Shown: positions 7,624 through 16,217, counted from the stretch's first letter. The stretch: 64,000 nucleotides of DNA from Amycolatopsis sp. FDAARGOS 1241 (GCF_016889705.1 NZ_CP069526.1:6262001-6326000); one strand, 5' to 3'. Translations and numbers: made by a program. The notes: generated from the sequence alone by a model not told the origin.

Positions 7624-8955
7624 ATGAGACGTGTTGTGGCCGGCCTCGGCGGGGTAGCACTGGCGTTGTCCGGGCTGTTCGCCCTCCCGGCGGACGCCCA
7701 CTCCGGCAACGCCGATGCCCTCACCACCAAGACCGCGTACGAGCCGCAGGGCACCCTGAACTCGTACGAGCGGCTGCCGTCGTCGTTCCGCCCGGTGTTC
7801 ACCGAGAACGTCTCCCGCCACGGCGCGCGGACCCTCTCCGACAGCGACGACGGCGACGCCTTGCTGGCGCTGTGGAACGAGGCGAAGTCCGAGGGCGCGC
7901 TCACGGGCGTCGGCAGGCAGCTCGGGCCGGACGTGCGGACGCTGCTCGCCGCCAACGCCCACGACGGGTACGGCCTGCTCACGCAGGAAGGCCGCGACGA
8001 GATGCGGACGACCGCGCAGCGCATGGTGCGCCGCCTGCCGTCGCTGTTCGCCGACGCGGCCACCGGCACCACGCCGAAGATCGACGTCGTCGCGTCGAGC
8101 CAGCAGCGCACGGTGGACAGCGCGAACGAGTTCGCGGCGGGCCTCAAGGCGGCGCAGCCCGGCCTGCAGGTCACGCCGACCCGAACCGACGACACGTTGC
8201 TGTACTTCCACAAGTCCAACGTCGAGTACAACGACTACGTCGACAACGACCCGCGCGTCGCCGCCGCCGAGAAGGCCGCGACCGACCAGCCGCGCACCCA
8301 CGCCGTCGCGCAGTCGGTGCTGGAGCGCAGCTTCTCGAAGAAGTTCGTCGACGAGGTCGTGGCCGGCAAGCACGCGGAGTTCAAGGACGAGATCGCGGCC
8401 GCCGACGCGGTGTACGCGCTGGACCAGGTGACCGCCGACCTGGCCGGCGAAGGCCAGTGGCACTTCGACCGCTACCTCACGCCCGACGAGGCCGCATGGT
8501 TCGGCTACCTCGACGACGTGACGTCGTTCTACGAGAACGGCCCCGCCTTCTCCGGCGGCGACATCACGTACAAGATGGCCGGCGGCCTGCTCGACGACCT
8601 GTTCGCGCAGCTGGACGCCAAGCGCGCCGGCACCACCACGCGCGACGCCGAACTCCGCTTCACGCACGCCGAGGAGATCTTCCCGCTGGCGACGCTGCTC
8701 GGCCTGCCGGGCAGCACCCGGCAGCAGCCGGTGTCGACGCTCTACACCTACGCGAACAACCCGTTCCGCGGCGCCCGCGTGGCCCCGATGGCGGCCAACA
8801 TCCAGTGGGACCTCTACAGCGACGGCCACACGTACCTCGTGCGCATGCTCTACAACGAAAAGCAGACTGCCTTCAAGTCCTCGTGCATCCCGGTGCACCC
8901 CGGCAGCTACTTCTACCCGCTGGACGAACTCGAGCGCTGCTACGGCCGCGCCTGA
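7624..8955 (+). CDS. Secreted histidine acid phosphatase (MINPP/phytase-like)
   Basis: 443 residues with an N-terminal signal peptide (cleavage probably after DAHS or PADA, residue ~25). The branch-2 histidine phosphatase motif is SRHGART (R65, H66, G67). The proton donor motif is FTHAEEIFPL (H348-A-E350). HAE in place of HD is the hallmark of multiple inositol polyphosphate phosphatases rather than ordinary acid phosphatases, so extracellular dephosphorylation of phytate or related phosphates is the best guess. Two Cys near the C-terminus may form a disulphide. Start ATG has a weak GGGG upstream. Monocistronic; the next gene lies beyond a repeat array. Confidence 0.85.
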   Translation: MRRVVAGLGGVALALSGLFALPADAHSGNADALTTKTAYEPQGTLNSYERLPSSFRPVFTENVSRHGARTLSDSDDGDALLALWNEAKSEGALTGVGRQLGPDVRTLLAANAHDGYGLLTQEGRDEMRTTAQRMVRRLPSLFADAATGTTPKIDVVASSQQRTVDSANEFAAGLKAAQPGLQVTPTRTDDTLLYFHKSNVEYNDYVDNDPRVAAAEKAATDQPRTHAVAQSVLERSFSKKFVDEVVAGKHAEFKDEIAAADAVYALDQVTADLAGEGQWHFDRYLTPDEAAWFGYLDDVTSFYENGPAFSGGDITYKMAGGLLDDLFAQLDAKRAGTTTRDAELRFTHAEEIFPLATLLGLPGSTRQQPVSTLYTYANNPFRGARVAPMAANIQWDLYSDGHTYLVRMLYNEKQTAFKSSCIPVHPGSYFYPLDELERCYGRA

Positions 8956-9033
8956 CCTGGCGCCGACAGCCCGGAAACCGGGGCCGGCCTGATTTCTCGG
9001 GCCAGCCCTTCGGTTTCCGCCCGCGCTGCCGCG

Positions 9034-9640
9034 ACAACCAGCCCGCGGCACGTCCCGGCCGCACCCACCACGCCAGACCTGGAACACCAGCCCGATCGCC
9101 GCCCCGCTCGCTACGCCGCACCCTGCATACGACACCGCAGCGCGAAACCCAGACTGCCAACGCCAACCAACCCGGCGGCGCGTCCCAGCCGCACCCACCA
9201 CGCCAACCCAACCAGCCGCCGCGTCGCCAATCCGATCGACCGCGCCACACCCCGCAAACGAACACCGCAGCAACAAAACCCAAGCTGTCAGCGACAACCA
9301 GCCCGCAGCGCGTCCCAGCCGCACCCACGACACCAAGCCGAACCAGCCGCCCGGTCGCCGCTCCGATTGACCACGCCACACCCCGCAAACGAACACCGCA
9401 GCGCGAAACCCAGACTGCCAACGCCAACCAACCCGGCGGCGCGTCCCAGCCGCACCCACCACGCCAACCCAACCAGCCACCGCGTCGCCGCTCCGATCGA
9501 CCACGCCACACCCCGCAAACGAACACCGCGGCAACAAAACCCAAGCTGTCAGCGACAACCAGCCCGCAGCGCGTCCCAGCCGCACCCACGACACCAAGCC
9601 GAACCAGCCGCCCGGTCGCCGCTCCGACCGCGCCACACCA
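9034..9640. repeat. Tandem array of ~130-bp repeats (about 4.6 copies)
   Basis: Five consecutive units begin near 9034, 9163, 9294, 9424 and 9555, with lengths 129, 131, 130 and 131 nt and a truncated last copy. Each starts with a CAACCA/CAACCC-GCGTCCC-CCGCACCCAC block and contains the CCGCAAACGAACACCG block. Units alternate in two flavours: GCGAAACCCAGACTGCCAACG versus AACAAAACCCAAGCTGTCAGCG (here described by their ends only). The higher-order period is 261 bp with very high identity between 9163-9423 and 9424-9635. Because 261 is a multiple of three, long meaningless open frames run through on both strands. No gene is called here. Confidence 0.85.
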
Positions 9641-10079
9641 CACGCGAGAGCGGGACCGTCCGCGAAGTTCCGCGAACTCCGCTCCACCGACCGAAACCGC
9701 TCTGCGGCAGCCAACCCGCCCAGCTGTGCCACCAGCTCGACGAGCGCTCTGGCGGGACCACGCCGCACCACAAGCGAGCACCACCGTGCGAAGCCCGCCG
9801 CGAAGTTGCGCTCACCGCGCCGCCTCGAAGGCCCGCCGTTCCCGCTGACCGGGCCGCGACGCGCGTGTGAGCGCCGGCGGAGCGGATCTCTTCTCGCGGC
9901 ACGGCCCCCTCGCCGCGCCGGCGAGATCACCGCGCCGTTTTCCTTGCCACGCCGGGTTTCCCGCCGCAGCAACCCGTTTCCGGGCGCCACGAAAGAACCC
10001 CGGGCCGCACCCATGATCGTCACGGCCCGACGTTGCCACCACCGACTTTCGGTGGTTTTTTTCCTCCCGCGACCAGACC
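9641..10079. other. Gene-free interval after the repeat array
   Basis: About 440 nt with no recognisable gene on either strand. Composition resembles the flank of the repeat array at first and normal intergenic sequence later. The chitinase promoter region begins at its right edge. Confidence 0.45.
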
Positions 10080-10108
10080 TTGACACTGACCAATGGTCTA
10101 GTCCATTG
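10080..10108 (+). promoter_or_regulatory. Chitinase promoter with DasR-type (dre-like) operator
   Basis: A consensus -35 hexamer TTGACA (10080-10085) is followed immediately by CAATGGTCTAGTCCATTG (10091-10108), a near-perfect palindrome around CTAG. It matches the Streptomyces dre consensus (AGTGGTCTAGACCACT-like) bound by the GlcNAc-responsive GntR repressor DasR. It lies ~107 nt upstream of a secreted GH18 chitinase, the classical DasR target class. The site would cover the -35/-10 spacer, as expected for repression. Confidence 0.7.
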
Positions 10109-10214
10109 TGGCGGGCACACATCCCCACCGAGCGCCCCTTCGCGTTGATCCCGCCGCATCAAGCATCGGAGGTGCTCCACACCAGCACGTTTCAGCGTGT
10201 TTCCTGGAGGACCC

Positions 10215-11174
10215 ATGAAATCCCTGCGTCGCATGGCCACGCTCGCGCTCGCCGCGGGCGCGGCGCTGGCCACGACCATCAGCCTCGCCCCGACGGCGCT
10301 CGCCGCGCCGGACCCCGTGGTCGCGTCGCCGTACCTGTACCAGTGGGGCGGCCAGACCGACCCCGCCGCCGCGATGCACGCCACCGACGTCAAGGCGTTC
10401 ACGCTCGCGTTCATGCTGTCCGACGGCGGCTGCAACCCGAAGTGGGACGGCAACCGCGACCTCACCGGCTCCGACTCCGCCCTGATCCAGAAGATCCGTT
10501 CGGCCGGCGGCGACGTGATCCCGTCTTTCGGCGGCTGGTCCGGCACGAAACTCGGGCCGAACTGCAGCACGCCGGAAGACCTGTCGGGCGCGTACCAGAA
10601 GGTGATCGACGCCTACCAGCTCAAGGCGATCGACCTCGACATCGAGAACACCGACGAATTCGAGAACGCGACGGTGCAGGACCGCATCCTGAACGCCGTC
10701 AAGATCACGAAGCAGAAGAACCCGGGCGTGCGCGTGGTCATCACCATGGGCACGAGCCCGCAGGGCCCGACCGAATGGGGCAGCCGCCTCATCACCCAGG
10801 CGAAGGCGATCGGCGCGAACGTCGACGTCTGGTCGGTCATGCCCTTCGACTTCTCCGCCGGCGGCGACATGGCCGCGATGACGAAGTCGGCGGTCGACGG
10901 CCTCGAGAACCAGCTCAAGTCCGCGTTCGGCTGGAGCGACGACGAGGCGTACCGCCACAGTGGTCTCTCGTCGATGAACGGCAAGACCGACAACGCCGGC
11001 GAGACCGTCACAGTCGACAACTTCACGTCGATCCGCGACTACGCCACCCGCCACCACCTCGGCCGCTTCACGTTCTGGGCCGCCAACCGCGACTGCGGCG
11101 GCGGCGGCGAGTGCAGCGGTATCGACCAGGAGAAGTACGCGTTCACCAAGGTCGTGGCCGGCTACCGGGGCTGA
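10215..11174 (+). CDS. Secreted GH18 chitinase-like enzyme
   Basis: 319 residues from ATG 10215 (Shine-Dalgarno CTGGAGG). A signal peptide of ~31 residues ends at TALAAP. The mature part is a single GH18 barrel: the catalytic motif is AIDLDIE (D140, D142, catalytic E144), with SFGGWSG as the conserved strand-3 motif and MPFDFS on a later strand. No chitin-binding or fibronectin domain is present. It should cleave chitin or chitooligosaccharides outside the cell. The upstream dre-like site predicts derepression by GlcNAc metabolites, and a hairpin terminates the gene. Confidence 0.88.
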   Translation: MKSLRRMATLALAAGAALATTISLAPTALAAPDPVVASPYLYQWGGQTDPAAAMHATDVKAFTLAFMLSDGGCNPKWDGNRDLTGSDSALIQKIRSAGGDVIPSFGGWSGTKLGPNCSTPEDLSGAYQKVIDAYQLKAIDLDIENTDEFENATVQDRILNAVKITKQKNPGVRVVITMGTSPQGPTEWGSRLITQAKAIGANVDVWSVMPFDFSAGGDMAAMTKSAVDGLENQLKSAFGWSDDEAYRHSGLSSMNGKTDNAGETVTVDNFTSIRDYATRHHLGRFTFWAANRDCGGGGECSGIDQEKYAFTKVVAGYRG

Positions 11175-11191
11175 CGCACCGACGACCCGGC

Positions 11192-11216
11192 GGGGACCCC
11201 GCACCACGGGGTCCCC
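11192..11216 (+). terminator. Hairpin terminator after chitinase
   Basis: Perfect 10-bp stem (GGGGACCCCG / CGGGGTCCCC) with a 5-nt loop, 18 nt after the stop codon. Confidence 0.8.
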
Positions 11217-11237
11217 GTCCTTCGCCGAGATAGTAGC

Positions 11238-11256
11238 CATGGACATTATGTCCATG
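11238..11256. promoter_or_regulatory. Perfect MarR-type operator
   Basis: CATGGACATTATGTCCATG is a perfect palindrome (9-bp arms, 1-nt centre) ending 13 nt before the MarR GTG start. TACTGT/TGTATT just downstream could be a -10, giving a short or leaderless transcript. The position predicts autorepression. Confidence 0.7.
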
Positions 11257-11269
11257 TACTGTATTCGGC

Positions 11270-12157
11270 GTGCGCCTCACCACCCCGACCACCGGGCACC
11301 TGGTCTGGCGGCTCTCGCTGAAGTGGCGGGCGGCCGTCGACCGGACCGTGAAACCGCTCGGGCTCACCCAGGCCCAGTACTCGCTCCTCGCGACGCTCAC
11401 CGGCCTCGTGCGGCGCGGGGTCCGGCCGAGCCAGCGCGAACTGGCCGACCACATGGGACTCGAGCCGCTGCACGTGTCGAAGCTGGCGCGGGCGCTCGAA
11501 CAGGCCGGCCTGCTCACCCGTCCCCCGGACCCGGACGACCCGCGCGCCGTGCGGCTCGACCTCACCGAGCGGGGACACGAGGTGATCACCGAGGCCATCA
11601 AGCTCGTGCGCGACCTGCACGAGGACCTGACCGCGAACATCGGCGGCCCGCGCAGCGACGGGACCCGCCGGTTTCGCGCCACCCTGCAGACCCTGCTGGG
11701 TGACCAGCCCACCGGAGGAGAAGAAGCCATGACCACAGCCAGACCCGTCGGCGGCCGCGATCTCAACCTCGCCGCCGCGGCGGCGCGTTCCCTGCTCACG
11801 ACCCTGCTGGACCGCGAAGGCCTGGACTTCACCGACTACGTCGTCCTGCGCACGGTCGCCGACCAGTCCCGCAGCGCGGACGCGCTGATCTCGGCGATCA
11901 CCGCGTCGGCCATCGCCTCCCCGGACACCGCGCGCTCGGTGATCACCAAGCTCACCGAAGCGGGCCACCTCACCGCCGACGGCGGTCTCGTCGACGTCAC
12001 GCCCGGCACTCGCGAGCTGGTCGAACGCCTGACCACGGACTCCACCCGAGCCGGCGACCAGCTGTTCGCGGGCATCGCCCCGGAAGACCTCGACGCGGCG
12101 AAGCGCGTGCTCGACACGATCACGGCTCGCGCCGCGGAAGTCCGCGCCACGCTGTGA
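11270..12157 (+). CDS. Tandem-domain MarR family regulator
   Basis: 295 residues, twice the usual MarR length. Residues ~8-145 are a complete MarR domain (QAQYSLLATLTGL ... SQRELADHMGLEPLHVSKLARALEQAGLLTRPPDPDDPRAVRLDLTERGHEV). Residues ~160-295 form a second, divergent MarR-like winged-helix domain (LDFTDYVVLRTVADQ ... PDTARSVITKLTEAGHLTADGGLVDVTPGTREL). One chain could therefore act as a covalent pseudo-dimer. An in-frame ATG at 11729 is preceded by a strong GGAGGAG eight nt upstream, so the second domain may also be made separately, or this is a recent in-frame fusion of two genes. Start is GTG 11270. The perfect dyad upstream suggests autoregulation. Confidence 0.82.
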   Translation: MRLTTPTTGHLVWRLSLKWRAAVDRTVKPLGLTQAQYSLLATLTGLVRRGVRPSQRELADHMGLEPLHVSKLARALEQAGLLTRPPDPDDPRAVRLDLTERGHEVITEAIKLVRDLHEDLTANIGGPRSDGTRRFRATLQTLLGDQPTGGEEAMTTARPVGGRDLNLAAAAARSLLTTLLDREGLDFTDYVVLRTVADQSRSADALISAITASAIASPDTARSVITKLTEAGHLTADGGLVDVTPGTRELVERLTTDSTRAGDQLFAGIAPEDLDAAKRVLDTITARAAEVRATL

Positions 12158-12179
12158 CCTGCCCAGGACCCGCCGGCGC

Positions 12180-12210
12180 TTGACCTTGACACCGTGACAA
12201 GGTCTTCACT
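12180..12210 (+). promoter_or_regulatory. MerR-type promoter with dyad in a 19-bp spacer
   Basis: TTGACC (12180-12185) and TTCACT (12205-12210) are separated by 19 bp. A 23-bp dyad (12182-12204; arms GACCTTG and CAAGGTC plus inner CAC/GTG) fills the spacer. The overlong spacer with a centred dyad is diagnostic of MerR-family regulated promoters. A MerR protein is encoded by the second gene of this operon, so autoregulation is likely. Confidence 0.7.
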
Positions 12211-12213
12211 GAG

Positions 12214-12909
12214 GTGCAGGAGGTGGTTCCCATCAACTCGCCACACCGCACCTCACCGGACCCGCGCCTGGTCGACGCGCTGGGCGCCGGGAACTCGTCG
12301 ACGCGCCTGCAGGCGGCGCTGAGCGCCGGCACGCAGGCCGACCCCGCGCTGGCCGAGGTGCTCGTGGCCCGGTGCGCGATCGAGCCGGACTTCTTCGTGC
12401 GCGACATGCTCACCTGGGCATTGACCCGGCTCCCGGCGGAGCTCACGGTGCCCCGGCTGCTCGGCCAGCTGCGGTCCGACCGCTTTCAGGCCCGCAGCCA
12501 GGCGTTGCACACGCTGGCCAAGATCGGGGACGGGAGTGCCTGGCCCGCGATCACGCGGTCGCTGCTGCACGACGCCGACGACGAGGTCGCGCGCAGCGCT
12601 TGGCGTGCTGCCGTCGTGCTCGTGCCCGCCGGGCATCGCCGCGAGCTGGCCACCGCGCTGACCGCGCAGCTCGGTCGCGGCGACCGGATCGTGCAGCTGA
12701 GTCTCAGCCAGGCCCTCGTCGCCCTCGGCGACGTCATCGAGCCGGTTCTCCGGACGGCACTGGCAAGCGCTGACCCGGCGGTGCGGGCGCACGCCCGCGC
12801 CACGGAGCGGCTGCTGCGCGACTCGGACGCCGGTTTCGACCTGGCCGTCGACGAGGCGAACCGGATCGTCGCGCTCGGCCCGGAACGGGTCGGGGGCGCC
12901 ACGTGCTGA
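12214..12909 (+). CDS. HEAT-repeat protein paired with a MerR-HEAT regulator
   Basis: About 231 residues of alpha-helical HEAT/armadillo-like repeats (e.g. PDFFVRDMLTWALTRLPAELTVPRLLGQLRSDRFQARSQALHTLAKIGDGSAWPAI; DDEVARSAWRAAVVLV). No catalytic motif, signal peptide or membrane segment, so a cytoplasmic scaffold or partner protein. GTG at 12214 or 12223 may start it; an AGGAGG lies at 12218-12223, which would favour initiation slightly downstream, possibly at a non-standard codon. The last 7 nt overlap the start of the MerR-HEAT gene, implying coupled and stoichiometric synthesis. It likely modulates that regulator through HEAT-HEAT contact (inference). Confidence 0.75.
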   Translation: MQEVVPINSPHRTSPDPRLVDALGAGNSSTRLQAALSAGTQADPALAEVLVARCAIEPDFFVRDMLTWALTRLPAELTVPRLLGQLRSDRFQARSQALHTLAKIGDGSAWPAITRSLLHDADDEVARSAWRAAVVLVPAGHRRELATALTAQLGRGDRIVQLSLSQALVALGDVIEPVLRTALASADPAVRAHARATERLLRDSDAGFDLAVDEANRIVALGPERVGGATC

Positions 12910-13916
12910 TCGGCGAGGTGGCGCGCCGCTCGGGGGTGAGCACCCGCATGCTCAGGCACTACGACTCCCTCGGGCTGGTGCGCCCCACCGGCCGCACCGT
13001 GGGCGGGTACCGCGAGTACTCCGAAGAGGACATCCGCCGGATCTTCCACGTCGAGAGCCTGCGGTCACTGGGGTTGTCGCTGCGGCAGATCAGCCGGGCG
13101 CTGGCGGATCCCGCGTTCGCACCGGCCTCGCTGGTCGGTGACCTCATCCGGCGGACCGAGGAACGGCTGAAGCGGGAGCAGGAGCTGCTCGACCGGCTGC
13201 GTGCGGTCGACGCCTCGGCGCCGTTCGATTGGCGGGGTGTCCTGCGCATCGTGGAGCTCCTGCACGGGCTCGGCTCCCCCGACGCCGCGCGCCGGCAGCA
13301 GACCGTCCTGACCCCGGCCGAGGACGCGCCGGTGCCCGCCGAAGTGCTGGCCGAGGCGGTGCTCGCCGAAGCCGATCCGTACGTCGCGGGCGCACTGCGG
13401 TGGGCTCTCGCGCGCGCGGGCGCCGACGGCGTGGCGAGCCTGGCGGCCGGCGTGCGCTCAGAGCACGCCGAGATCCGGCGGCGCGCCGTCCGGGCCCTCG
13501 CCGAGCTGCCCGGCGACGAGGCGACCGCCGCGCTGGCGGACGCCCTCGGCGACTCCGACCCGGCCGTGCACCGGCACGCCGCACTGGCCCTGGGCGCACG
13601 CGGCACGACCACGGCCGTGCCCACGCTCGTCCGCATGATCGTCGAAGGCACGAACGACGTCGAGGCGGCCGAGGTCCTGGGCACGCTCGCCGCGGACCCC
13701 GAGCGTACGGATCGGCTCATGAGCGCGCTGGCCGCCGAGCTCGCCGCGCCCACCGCCGACTCCGCGGTGCGGATCCGCCTGGCGCAAGCACTGGCCGAGA
13801 TGCCGGCAACCAGCGCGCACGGCCTCCTGCGGCAGCTGGCTCACGACGAAGATCGGGCCGTGGCCGCCATCGCCTCGGCCCTCGTGCGAGCCGCGGAGCA
13901 ACGACCGCAAGGCTGA
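12903..13916 (+). CDS. MerR family regulator fused to HEAT repeats
   Basis: 337 residues. Residues 1-70 are a canonical MerR DNA-binding domain (LIGEVARRSGVSTRMLRHYDSLGLVRP ... GGYREYSEEDI). A coiled-coil dimerisation helix follows at ~75-110 (RRTEERLKREQELLDRLRAV). From ~150 onward come several HEAT repeats (VRSEHAEIRRRAVRALAELPGDEATAALADALGDSDPAVHRHAALALGA). The protein contains no cysteine, so it is not a metal or thiol-redox sensor of the usual MerR kind; the HEAT solenoid replaces the effector domain. Start GTG overlaps the upstream HEAT gene stop. The operon promoter has MerR architecture. Confidence 0.85.
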   Translation: MLIGEVARRSGVSTRMLRHYDSLGLVRPTGRTVGGYREYSEEDIRRIFHVESLRSLGLSLRQISRALADPAFAPASLVGDLIRRTEERLKREQELLDRLRAVDASAPFDWRGVLRIVELLHGLGSPDAARRQQTVLTPAEDAPVPAEVLAEAVLAEADPYVAGALRWALARAGADGVASLAAGVRSEHAEIRRRAVRALAELPGDEATAALADALGDSDPAVHRHAALALGARGTTTAVPTLVRMIVEGTNDVEAAEVLGTLAADPERTDRLMSALAAELAAPTADSAVRIRLAQALAEMPATSAHGLLRQLAHDEDRAVAAIASALVRAAEQRPQG

Positions 13917-14258
13917 GCCCAGGGCACGGCGGCCGGCCGGTGAGGGACGGCGACCCGGCGGGTGCACAGCCGCGCCAGGATATCGACGAGCAACACGTCC
14001 TGCGGGAACGCATGAGGAGCGGCCCGAGCTGAGCTCGAGGCACCAGATCACCGGCCGGCGCGACCGGTCACAGCCTCGTGGTGCCCGCGGGACGACGGCG
14101 GTGCCACCGATCGAGGGTGGATCCCGACCGGCACGCACGCGGCCACCAGCCACTCCACCGCCGGCACCGGGGGTGGCTCAACCACTGCGTGGTCACCGCA
14201 CCCGCACCCGAACGTACGAGCGAAAGAACTCACCCGGCCGGCAGGCCGAATGGCCGCC
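13917..14258. other. Gene-free interval
   Basis: 342 nt between the convergent MerR-HEAT gene and a small minus-strand gene. No family similarity is visible on either strand, and several short G+C dyads could act as bidirectional terminators. Confidence 0.4.
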
Positions 14259-14525
14259 TCAAGCGGCGACGGTGATCTCCAGCGCGGCGTGCCCGGCTTC
14301 CGTCAGCTCGGCGGCGACGCGGCCGGCGGCAGAGTCGGCGGCCGGGCGGATGAAGCCACCGTGGGCGAGGGCGTGGGCGGTCATCTGGTCGCAGCACGCG
14401 AAACCGTCGATGAACAGGTCGGGCTCGCTGCTGGTGGTCATTTCCGCGCGGTGGGCGGCGACCGCCCTGAGCATCGCCATCGCGCGGTGAGTCAGCTCGA
14501 CTGCAGCGCCTTCTGAACCGGACAC
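14259..14525 (-). CDS. Small conserved actinobacterial protein (winged-helix-like)
   Basis: 88 residues from the GTG at 14523-14525, chosen because AGGAAGAAGG lies 9 nt upstream; a GTG at 14555 would add ten residues. The pattern LTHRAMAMLRAVAAHRAEMTTSSEPDLFIDGFACCDQMTAHALAHGGFIRPA...AELTEAGHAAL resembles a short winged-helix fold, and homologue-like proteins of this length are common in actinomycetes. The CC pair is in the conserved part. Function unknown. Confidence 0.6.
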   Translation of the reverse strand: MSGSEGAAVELTHRAMAMLRAVAAHRAEMTTSSEPDLFIDGFACCDQMTAHALAHGGFIRPAADSAAGRVAAELTEAGHAALEITVAA

Positions 14526-14675
14526 CGGTACCGACCTTCTTCCTGATGAAGCCACTTACTCGGAGTCATCGTCCGTTGGGCCGAATGTGTTAACACCCAC
14601 ATCGTATTACTCCGAAGTTGTGATGTTGTGCAGGCCTCGCCGGTTCCGGTGCGTCGCGACCCCACCGCCGCGGAT

Positions 14676-15417
14676 TCACGGCTGGGTGGCACCTCCGTCC
14701 ACGACGAACTCGGCGCCCGTGGTGTACGTGGCGTCGAACGCGAGGAACGCGGCCGCCCTGGCGATCTCGGCGGCGGTGCCGAACCGCTGCATGGGGTTGT
14801 CCCCGGCCCGCTCCGCCTTGTACTGCTCGGCGGCCTCCGCGGTCATGGCCTTCTCCAGAGCTCCCGTGTCGATGGGACCGGGGCTGACCGCGTTGACCCG
14901 GATGCCCCGCGGGAGCAGTTCGCGGGAGGCTGCGCGCCAGCGAGCGCAGCGCCGCCTTGCCGGCCGCGTACACGCTGGTGTCCGGCAGGCCCGTGACGTT
15001 CGCGACCGAGGTGGTGAGAACGACGCCGGCGCCCGTGCTCAGCAGCGGCGCGAGCTTCTGCACGGTGAACAACGCGCCTTTGACGCTGGTCGCGAACAGC
15101 TCGTCGAAGACCTCGCCGGTGGTCGACTCGAAGGGCGTGGTCACCGCGATGCCGGCGTTGACGAACAGGGCCTCGACCGCGCCCAGCTCGCGCTTCACGC
15201 GGTCGGCCAGAGCGTCTACGTCGGACAGTTCCGCCACACTTGCCCGTGCGGTCAGGACGTTTGCGCCGAGCCGTTCGCGCGCCGCGTCGAGCGTGGCCTG
15301 AGAGCGGCCGGTGATGAGCACGCGGACGCCGTCGTCCGCCAGCAGCTTCGCCGGGGCGAACCCCAAGCCGCTGCCGCCACCCGTGATCACCACGTTCTTG
15401 TCGCTGTACTTGCCCAT
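14676..15417 (-). pseudogene. SDR family oxidoreductase, frameshifted
   Basis: A classical short-chain dehydrogenase: VVITGGGSGLGFAPAKLLADDG (cofactor site, normally TGxxxGIG), NAG, S and YAAGK catalytic motifs. Frame is lost near 14935 just after YAAGKAALRSLARSL. The remainder is intact in another frame (ELLPRGIRVNAVSPGPIDTG ... FLAFDATYTTGAEFVVDGGATQP, stop at 14676). One extra or two missing bases at AGCCTCCCGCGAAC explains it. Restored length ~247 residues, normal for SDRs. Co-directional with a second broken SDR 33 nt upstream. Either a true pseudogene or an assembly error. Confidence 0.8.
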
Positions 15418-15450
15418 TCCTTCGTTCTTCCTCTCGTTGCCGGGGCGGCG

Positions 15451-16217
15451 TCAGCCGCGGGGGAACTCGCCGCCGTCGACGAACAGCGTGCTGCCGGTCA
15501 GCCAGCTCGCCTGGTCGGACACGAGGAACAGCACGGCGTTGGCGATGTCGTGGGGCTCACCGTCGCGGCCCAGCGGGGTGGTGTTGTCCGCGCCCGGCCC
15601 GGTGTCCAGGCGGCCCACTGCTCCCGCGTCGCTTCACCGCCGGGGGGGTGGCGACCCGGCCCGGGGAGACCGCGTTGACCCGGATGCCGGACGGAGCCAG
15701 CTCCGCGGCCAGCCCCCGGCTGTAGTTCTCCAGCGCCGCCTTCGCCGCCGTGTAGTGCAGGAACGGCGGTGCCGACGTGGGGACCGCGGCCGAGGAAACG
15801 TGCACGATCACCCCCGAGCGCCGCTCCGCCATCCCCGGCGGCAGCAGCGAATCCAGCCGCACCGCCGCGAGGAGGTTCAGCTCCAGCGCGTCCAGCCACT
15901 CTTCGTCGGGGATGGCAAGCGCGCCCCGGTGCGGGCGCGCCCCACCCGCGTTGTGGATCACGACGTCCACCCCACCGAGCACCTCCCGCACGGCCGCGGC
16001 GAGCGTCTCCGCTCCGGCCCGCGTCCGCACGTCGGCCTCCACGAAGGCGGCCCCGTCCGGGACCGTGCTCGTCGCCGACCTGGCCGTCGTGAGCACTGCG
16101 GCGCCCGCGGCCACCAGGCGACGCACGAGGGCCGCGCCGATTCCGCGAGCCACCCGTGACCAAAGCCCGTTTTCCCTTGAGCTCCAGCGCACTCGATCCG
16201 TTCTCGATCACCGTCAT
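15451..16217 (-). pseudogene. SDR family oxidoreductase, multiply frameshifted
   Basis: A second SDR, restored length ~255 residues, starting MTVIENGSSALELKGKRALVTGGSR. Three frame breaks: after GGSR (~16147, two bases missing in the TGGSRGIG motif), in a C-run of seven near 15646 (VAPSG-type region ...SPGRVATPP), and near 15620 (GCCGCCTGGAC lacks one C). The pieces GIGAALVRRLVAAGAAVLTTARS, HNAGG, VSSAAVPTS, YTAAKAAL and the end [25 protein letters not shown] are all recognisable in alternating frames. It is divergent from the LysR gene at 16326, itself interrupted. Homopolymer lesions make sequencing error possible. Confidence 0.75.

Noticed and set aside
9034..9640. CRISPR array
   Set aside because: Units are ~130 bp tandem copies without unique spacers or short direct repeats, and no cas genes are near.
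6502..10128. A 1208-codon open frame on the minus strand across the repeat array and phosphatase gene
   Set aside because: It runs antisense to clear genes, has no family pattern, and stays open only because of G+C bias and the 261-bp (3 x 87) repeat period.
14078..14275. Short plus-strand frames between the MerR-HEAT gene and the small conserved protein
   Set aside because: No ribosome sites, no conserved pattern, Arg-rich composition typical of shadow frames.
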